Part shown: positions 57,137 to 64,000 of the stretch, piece after piece
How positions within the stretch are numbered: the stretch's first letter is position 1
How the letters are laid out: the number at the start of each line of letters is the position of its first letter
NCBI RefSeq assembly: GCF_008831285.2
Contig: NC_045150.1
Span: forward strand, 3,422,001-3,486,000
Direction: 5' to 3'
DNA: 64,000 nucleotides
Origin: Nymphaea colorata
Taxonomy: Eukaryota > Streptophyta > Magnoliopsida > Nymphaeales > Nymphaeaceae
Notes under the pieces: generated by a model
What the model saw: only the letters and a program-made list of their open reading frames with translations
Databases searched by the model: none
What the model was told of the DNA's origin: nothing
Position numbers and translations under genes: made by a program

Positions 57137-58338
57137 ATCAGAAAAACAGAAAAAAAAAAACCCAAAGAGAAAGGGAGAAGAGCTCAACTTAACTTAAAAT
57201 CTGTTTTTTTTTTGTTCGGATCGGGTCTAATCCAGACCCGATCGAAAACGTATCCATGTTGTATCCGCACCTGTGTGGCCGTATCCCCGTATTGACACGG
57301 ATACATGGGCCAAATAGGCATATCCGTGTGACTTAGCATAATATTATGTACTTACTGGCTGAACTGTAAGCTTCTATTCCAAGCAAAACTTGAAGAACTG
57401 TTCCGTTTCTGTTTTAATTGAATGATTATACTTTGTAAGTAAAGCCAAAAAGTAAAACATGAAAAACTGTTCTGTTCTTGCTTATATGACAGATTGACAG
57501 TACATTTCCAGCTTGTTTACATACTGGAAAACTGTGTTGTTCTGTTCTAGCTGATGCCTTAGTTTGATACACAAAAGAAAACAAATCATTCTTGTTTACA
57601 TACTAGACATAATGCTTGCATTTCTTATAGACTATTTCAGCTATAGACCTTATAGACTATTTCATTTGAATCATTTCAAACAAAGATCATATCAAATCAG
57701 TACATATAATATACATTACAAGTTTACAACAGATTGCATATTTAACATATAAATATATAATATACATATAACACACAAAACACCCTCACAAATGAGAAAA
57801 TAAATCTATGTTCAGGTTGCAAAAGTGAGGTCCACACGTATTTCTCTGATTACTAAACATGCACTAAACAAGAGAAATTGGTGGTCATTTTACCATAAAC
57901 CTAGGTTTTAACATGGATAAGAAGGCTGGGATAGGTTCCACAAAATATGTTTTACAGGACATAAGATATATACAGAGATTCATTGGTTTTATAGAATATG
58001 GACTTAACGTATAGCTGGAACTTCCACTTGATGAGTTGATATAGAATATGTAATTAGTGTACAGCAACCTGTACTTACAGAACAGAAATTATATAATACA
58101 ACTGCATATAATATAAGTATATATGGTATAACAGTGTATAACAAAATTACAGGACTTAATTTGAAGGGAAGGTGACTTTTCACCTTCCCATGGAATAAGC
58201 GTGCTAGCGCCTAGTCCAGCCCAGGTGCACCTAGGTGCCAGCCTAACACCTGTCACCTAAGTGATGGACTTAGGCGACGGCTGTGGACTCACGCCTAGGT
58301 GACGCCTAGCCATGGACTAGTCCACACCTTAAACTAAG
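56865..58338. mobile_element. hAT-like non-autonomous element, family C, with nested family A copy
   Basis: 1,474 bp including the nested 404-bp element. Exact 8-bp target duplication AATATAAC (56857-56864 and 58339-58346). The ends read CTTAGTTGTCAAGG and, inverted, CTTAGTTTAAGG. Both subterminal regions are rich in CGCCTAGG/GCGCC motifs (56875-56900 and 58200-58320). No coding capacity. Confidence 0.85.
56933..57336. mobile_element. hAT-like MITE, family A copy 1
   Basis: 404 bp, perfect 13-bp TIR CTAAGTCACACGG, exact 8-bp target duplication CATAATAT (56925-56932 and 57337-57344). Near both ends there are runs of GGTGCGG and GATACGG motifs. Inserted inside the family C element. Confidence 0.95.
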
Positions 58339-58706
58339 AATATAACATGGGAGAGTGTCAAGAGATAAGTGCAGATGCAACAAAAGGTAGTAACAAACAC
58401 TGAAAGCTTGGTTGTGGAGACACAGCCTTATAGAACCGATCCCATTTTGGGACTGAATTCTCAAGTCCCTTTCCCTCCCTAGGATCTACCAGTCCTAGGG
58501 CGAACAGGATGTGAAAGGAAAAATGAAAAAAATGAAGAGGGAGAAAAAGTAGGTGAGAGAGTGAGGAAAAGACAAAAATAGAAAAGTTGGAAAACCAGTC
58601 TCATACATTTACGTTATAATATGAAACCAGGAGACATGCTTATGGCAAAAGAAGGGTAATGGTTTACAAAGTAAAAAATCTGATTACTCTCCTCACAATA
58701 GAAGAG
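57345..58706. other. GH31 intron, between transposons
   Basis: Contains the right part of the family C element up to 58338, then about 360 bp of unremarkable intron. Confidence 0.6.
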
Positions 58707-58825
58707 CTATGTCACATGGGTGCGAGGGGCGGGTGCTGGTGCCGATGCGGGATGCGGCAAGTTCCAAAAAAGAATTGGGTGCAGGGGCGGCGAGAGCATA
58801 TAAATATACATACATACATACATAC

Positions 58826-58891
<66 letters not shown>

Positions 58892-59098
58892 TATTGGTTA
58901 TATAAGTAATTTTATTTGTCTGTATTTTTAAATTTTTTTTTATCAAGGTTACTTTGAATCGATATATCAATGAAAACTCGGCCAAAAACATTTTTAAGAA
59001 CGGCCAAAACTCATTTGACGTTGTGTCAGGCCGCACCAGCACCCGCACCGATGCTGGTGCGGTTGCGCCACCATAGTTGGCGCACCCGTGTGACTTAG
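58707..59098. mobile_element. hAT-like MITE, family A copy 2
   Basis: 392 bp with ends CTATGTCACATGGGTGCG and (inverted) CTAAGTCACACGGGTGCG, exact 8-bp target duplication TAGAAGAG (58699-58706 and 59099-59106). It contains a (CATA)n(TA)n microsatellite at 58806-58888. Confidence 0.95.
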
Positions 59099-59106
59099 TA
59101 GAAGAG

Positions 59107-60894
59107 CCTATTCATAGACACCTCACAACCGACAAACCCATAAAACTGCCATATGGCTCATTCTATAATCAGGACTGTATCACAATGCCACTAAAGATCC
59201 ATGCTTCTCCCATAGGCTTTAATATCAACCTGTAGCATTTCAACTACCGGTTCCTTACCTTCCATATCATCCAGTGGGGGCTTGAGGCACAATATTGTAA
59301 CAATGCTATGACAACTATGAATAGTTGAACAGTTAAAATGAAAACAAGTTGTGAATATTGCTATCATTTTTGAAACTATGGCATGATAAAAATTTACTCA
59401 TACACATGCACTTGCATGTGCACACACACAAACACATAATTATTATAATATTTTTGCAAGAAGTTTCAATTTTTTCTTTCTTATAAATTTTATCTATTTA
59501 ATAGATTTAGTACTTTATAATTGTATCCTTCAACGTTAAAACATAGTCACAAGTATACTTTTTACGTTTTTATTTTTGAGACTTTTCCCAGCTAATCTTT
59601 TGGCAAAAGTACTTTCTAAAAATATGTCAGAAATTCAAAAGATTGAAAAAAAAAATAGTAGAAAATTTATGAAATTAAGTTATTGTACTAATTTTCATAC
59701 AATATATAGACAATGATAATCAAAAGACAAAACTGAAAACATACAATTAAAATACATTGGAAATTTTTTTATGAAAAAGAGTGAAAATATGCTGACATTA
59801 TTTCAAGAGTGCGCTAGCCAAAAATGTTACTCACTTTCCATGGAGTTTATCTCACTGAAATGGAAGCTCTCCCAATAATATATTGGCATGGGCCTGTATC
59901 CTTTTACTTTCAAATGACTCCAGTTCAGGCCATTTGAATTTTGAACTCTCAAACTGAACTTTGTTTTGCCGAGATATACCTTGACATATAGCATCTATTT
60001 TCATTTACTTAAACTGTTCTAGCAACCCAAGTTGAATGGCGATGTCATGAATAATCAGTAAACAAGCCAAGTCCCAAGTCAATGGGTTTTAAAACGTTGT
60101 TTCCTTACATTCTTAAAAAGAAAAATTACCATAAAATCTATTATATCATTTTTATTTGTATATGGCATATTTTTAATCTACAAAATTCCCCAAAGTATGG
60201 AAGAAAAAGACCCAAAGAAACTGCAACCAACAGCATTGCTCAAAGGGTTTGAGATGTCTTCCACGACTTCTTTCGTGCAAATTTTTACCATGGCTATATC
60301 TACCTCTAGCAATTATCTCATTGTTCATATTAGTAACCTTTCGTACAGCAAAGTCTGCTATCAAAAAAGATAGGCACAGCCTAAGTGGTAACTTGAGACT
60401 ACAGCCTAGGCACATTTAGGTGCAACAAATGAAAACCCAATAAATTGCACTACTAAATGTCAAAAGTCAAAACTAATTAAAAAACTGATGCATTTGTCAA
60501 CTAAAAATACACAATTATCAACTCATCACAACACAACAATTAAAATGCATGATAATCCTAATAGTAATAGGAAGAAAAGAAATAGAGAAAAGAGAACGAA
60601 AGAAGAAGAGGAAGAGGAAAAGAAAAGGACAAAAAAGAAATGAAAAATTACATAGAGATATATATTTATATATACACGCACAAAATTCTCAAAAAGAAAA
60701 ATATAAAATTACAGAATAAAGAAGAAGCAACAGGGAAAGGAAAATAAGGAATAAAGAAGAAGAAGATGAAAAGCAAAAGGAGAAGAAGAAGAAAAAATTG
60801 TAGGAGAAAAATAGAAGACAGCAGAAGATGAACACGAAGAATGACCGAGGGAAAAACAGAAGAGAAAAACCCTAGACACAAGTACGTAACAGCT
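59107..60894. other. GH31 intron sequence
   Basis: No exon or transposon recognised. AT-rich, with a polypurine (GAA/AGA-rich) stretch at 60567-60830. Confidence 0.55.
60567..60830. repeat. Polypurine tract, GAA/GAAA-rich
   Basis: Plus strand is almost only A and G in two blocks (60567-60650 and 60708-60830), separated by an AT-rich stretch. Confidence 0.8.
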
Positions 60895-61310
60895 AGAGGT
60901 GTTAACAAGCCGAGTCAGCTTGAGCCTTGAGACACCTAATCAAGCTCGGCCTTAACTAGAGTCAAGCTCTATTTGAACAGCCTGAAAGAACTCAAGCTCA
61001 GCTGTGCTAAGATCAAGCCAGCTCAAGCCGAGCATTCAAAAATATTTATCTTATGGTAAGGAGGTCAATAGGAGGGTTTGTAGTTGAGACCTTGCCTAAA
61101 GAATTAAAGAAGGCATCCAGTATACCAACGGTATTATGTGTGATAATATTGGGAAAGATAAATCATATACATGTCTAAAACAAGTTTACTCAAGCCTAAA
61201 TGAGCCAAGCTCGCTCCGCTCAAGCACTACTCATTAAACATACAAATTCAGCTTTTGGCTCAAACTCAACTCATTCAATAGAAGGATTGATTTTGAGTAG
61301 CTTGTAGATA
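60895..61310. repeat. GCTCAAGC/AGCCGAG-rich element
   Basis: Begins TAGAGGTGTTAACAAGCCGAG and is full of CAAGCTCGGC, CTCAAGCC and similar motifs. It resembles the element at 17597-18016 in composition and in its start. Ends not defined. Confidence 0.45.
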
Positions 61311-61554
61311 TTCCTAGCAACAGCCTAGGCATTCTACATAGCCTGGTTACCTAGACCAAATCAACCTAGAAGACCAGGTCGCTAGCACGTTAAGCATGCC
61401 ATGACACAAAAGTTTATATTGTTTATGTGCATAACACACAGGACCACACAAAAGAGGCCTTCATTTCTAGGCTATATTTTAATCACAGAAGAGAAGCCAC
61501 TCTCTCAATGAAATCTGGTCGTACTAGCTTAACCTGCCATAAACATGATATGAT

Positions 61555-61657
61555 CTATGTCACATAAGTACGGGTACAGGTATGGGTACCGGTGCGGGTA
61601 CGGACTATTTTCAAAAAATTTGGGTGCCGGGGTACAGGCGTACACACACGCGGATAG

Positions 61658-61699
<42 letters not shown>

Positions 61700-62184
61700 C
61701 AAAAAATTTCAAAATGAATAACATATTCACAAAACACAGTATGGAAGTAATTAACATACAAATATATCAGCTTTCTTGATTCTTCGTCGCATCATCAAGA
61801 TTAGAAGGAGCAACAGGTCACGCTTTTAAGATATAATGACATCGCTATGGTTATGGCTCACACTATTATCGAAGAGTCAAGTTATAGAGAAGAAATGGAC
61901 TTCCGAAACATTGAATGGAAGATTTTAAATGAAAAGTTGTGAGGAAATATGTACAAGAAAGGTTTAAAGTGAAAAAGGAAACAAGAAAAAAAAAGGGGGT
62001 TTAAATTTTCAACTCAAAAACTGGACAACTTTGGACTTGGTCAAAGTTGACCGAGTCCAAAAATGGACAAAAATGATCCCAAGTACGTTGACCGTACCCG
62101 ATACTGCATTGACTGCACCAGGGCCGTACCCGTACCCGTACCATACGGGTACTCCTCCTTAAGAGGAGTACCCGTGTGACATAG
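61555..62184. mobile_element. hAT-like MITE, family A copy 3 (long variant)
   Basis: 630 bp with 12-bp ends CTATGTCACA-(T/C)-(A/G), exact 8-bp target duplication GATATGAT (61547-61554 and 62185-62192). Arrays of GGTACGGGTAC lie near both ends. It contains a (TA)n(TG)n microsatellite at 61657-61699 at the same relative place as in copy 2. Confidence 0.93.
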
Positions 62185-62192
62185 GATATGAT

Positions 62193-64000
62193 CATTTCTT
62201 CAACCATAAAGAAACCCTCTACTGAAGGGTCCTTGAACCTCAGGAACTTTCACTTGTTCGGGCAGATCATGGTTGTATCTTCCAAAAGGTTAGAATGAGA
62301 TTTCAACCCATGAACAAGTGCCCAACAGCCTAGGTGGCTAGGTCCTTCCTCAATTGCATTACTATCTCAGCTTGAATCTTCAAAACAATGAGACTCCATA
62401 TCGTGTAAAACTAGGGAAACCAAATGAGTTCCAATTAAGAATATGTTGATCAATGGTGGAGCCACTTATTGGCTAAGGTGGAAAATGATGCCCTGACCTG
62501 CATACTTCTAACAAGGGACTATGGTAGGCAATGCCTATCCTTGCTCATTTTGATGACTGACCCTCCAGAAAAATAAAAACTGGGTTTTTATAGACTCAAT
62601 CCCTGAAGGTTATGAAAAAAAAAGAGAGGCTAAACCCGACTTTTTTCTTTCAAAAAAGGAGAAACACAGCATTAAATTTTGTTCCTGTGGAAACGTCCAA
62701 TTTAAGCAAAACTATTATATAATAAAAAATTGCATTTCAGTACCATTTCCTGGAGGTTCTTCATATGAACTTAAAACTTTTTGACAGAAAACAAATGAAG
62801 ATTTTAAATTTACTTTAACAAAACTAATAAGAAGCATGTTCTTGCCAATGCCATTCGACCCATGGTTAAGAGGCTGTATTTTTCTTTCCTATTTCATGAC
62901 AAATTTGTGCATACTGAATACCATAGTTTAAGCATCTGGGTTTGCCATTGATGCTGATAAATGTCATGTTAGTTAGACTTATCTTTGACATAATCAGTGC
63001 AACTCATAAATGAATACTTATAACACACTTGGATATCAAAAGGTTTTGAAAAGCACACCAATATCATGCATTCATAAATCATATTAAGGAAAAAAAAAAC
63101 TAAAAATGCATAGCTCAAAATAAGATTTTAATAGTTGATAAAGGAATTTAATTAAACATTCAGTAATAATGGTAAAATGGTACAAGCTGCATATATATTT
63201 CACAAGAAAAATAAAAAATTGAAATGTCTCATATTAAATGAAACTTAATTTGTAAAAATTGGAAGTAAACAGGTTGTTCAAGACCCTAGAAAGACTAATT
63301 ATGACTAGTTGGGACTGCTTGGTCCAAGACGGTACAAGTCAATTGACCATAAATAAATAAATACACATACTTATATGAAAACAAATGCAGAAACATGCAT
63401 ATCTATACAACTAATGTATATATATATAGGTCAGGGATTGGTCAGCAGATGAACAGCTAGTCTGGATAATTGACTAAGCTGACCAACTAGTGCTGCTTTG
63501 AAACACAGGTCTGTTCATAACCAACTCAATCAACTAGTCAGACCAGTCAGGATTTTGACAACTAAGAATGAAACTAAGCTTATCAGTCACAAGATCAGAA
63601 ACACAAAGTGTAGTTATCATTGGAAAATTATGTGGAAAAGATGTTTTCTTGATGAAAGAATACAAGATCTCTACCTTCTCCTAAGAAACAACACCCAGAT
63701 CTCTCAAGTTTCCAATGAGTTATAGGTGTCTTTTTTTATAATCAAAGTATGAGTACAAACCGTGTTTTAAGAGAACATATATTGTCATAACAAAACACAA
63801 ATATGACTTAAGTTAGCCAGTCACGTGTGTCACACCTTGTAACTTACTAACTTAGTGTATCACCACTAGGGATCCCATGCGATGTACCTCACATAGGCTA
63901 CAATGCATCCCCATAACCTACCATAGATGTGTTGCTATTTTTATCCATAAGCACGATATACACTGTCTAATATAATGAAGCAGGTTACCTTCAGTATTTT
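62193..64000. other. GH31 intron to the right edge
   Basis: No exon could be recognised on the minus strand. The exon carrying the GH31 nucleophile region must lie beyond the window, so this intron is longer than 10 kb. Confidence 0.55.

Noticed and set aside
59170-59290. Minus-strand run of about 34 open codons (LKPPLDDMEGKEP...) followed by a stop
   Set aside because: No match to the glucosidase II sequence or a known domain. No phase-compatible splice sites seen.
63960-64000. Possible exon end at the right edge (donor-like GGTAAC on the minus strand)
   Set aside because: The phase does not fit the next exon, which begins with a full Val codon, and the visible residues do not match the GH31 family.

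Overview
The window is nuclear DNA of a flowering plant. Its genes are intron-rich with plant-type splice sites, and the four host genes all belong to plant-typical families. The intergenic DNA is AT-rich with many (AT)n microsatellites, and the large insertion is an endogenous plant pararetrovirus. I cannot place the species. The NRAMP protein looks closest to the OsNRAMP1/5 type, but that does not identify the lineage.

Layout: (1) 0.2-1.3 kb, a decayed LINE. (2) 2.3-8.4 kb (+), an 11-coding-exon CDP-diacylglycerol synthase gene with two GC-AG introns. (3) 10.2-12.1 kb (-), an intronless PLS-class PPR gene ending in an E/E+ domain. (4) 12.2-22.1 kb, gene-poor DNA with several diverged inverted-repeat elements and microsatellites. 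(5) 22.3-31.3 kb (+), a 13-exon NRAMP metal transporter gene. (6) From 33.1 kb to past the right edge (-), the C-terminal half of a glucosidase II alpha-subunit (GH31) gene, convergent with NRAMP. Its five visible exons are at 33.06-33.42, 51.12-51.33, 51.52-51.73, 52.71-52.85 and 53.34-53.61 kb. The N-terminal half lies beyond 64 kb.

The most unusual region is the last intron of the GH31 gene, about 17.7 kb. It holds an endogenous caulimovirid (about 34.68-50.62 kb) made of two units in head-to-head inverted orientation. The units meet in a near-perfect palindrome with 1,249-bp arms and an 11-bp spacer. The longer unit (minus strand) shows promoter, tRNA-Met primer site, a small ORF, a coat-like protein with a zinc knuckle, a movement-protein domain, a protease-like domain, three small overlapping ORFs, and then protease/reverse transcriptase. 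That order is not the usual caulimovirid one, and several ORFs have no function I recognise. A young Ty1/copia retrotransposon (5-bp target duplication ATTCA, nearly identical LTRs) sits inside the viral RT gene. Its own gag-pol frame is broken by a 26-bp tandem duplication.

The next upstream GH31 intron (53.6 kb to at least the right edge) is a landing zone for non-autonomous DNA transposons. Three TIR families are present, each with exact 8-bp target duplications. One family has three complete copies plus one truncated copy, and one of these is nested inside another family. A later 1.14-kb tandem duplication cut through the nest, so the order of events can be read from the sequence.
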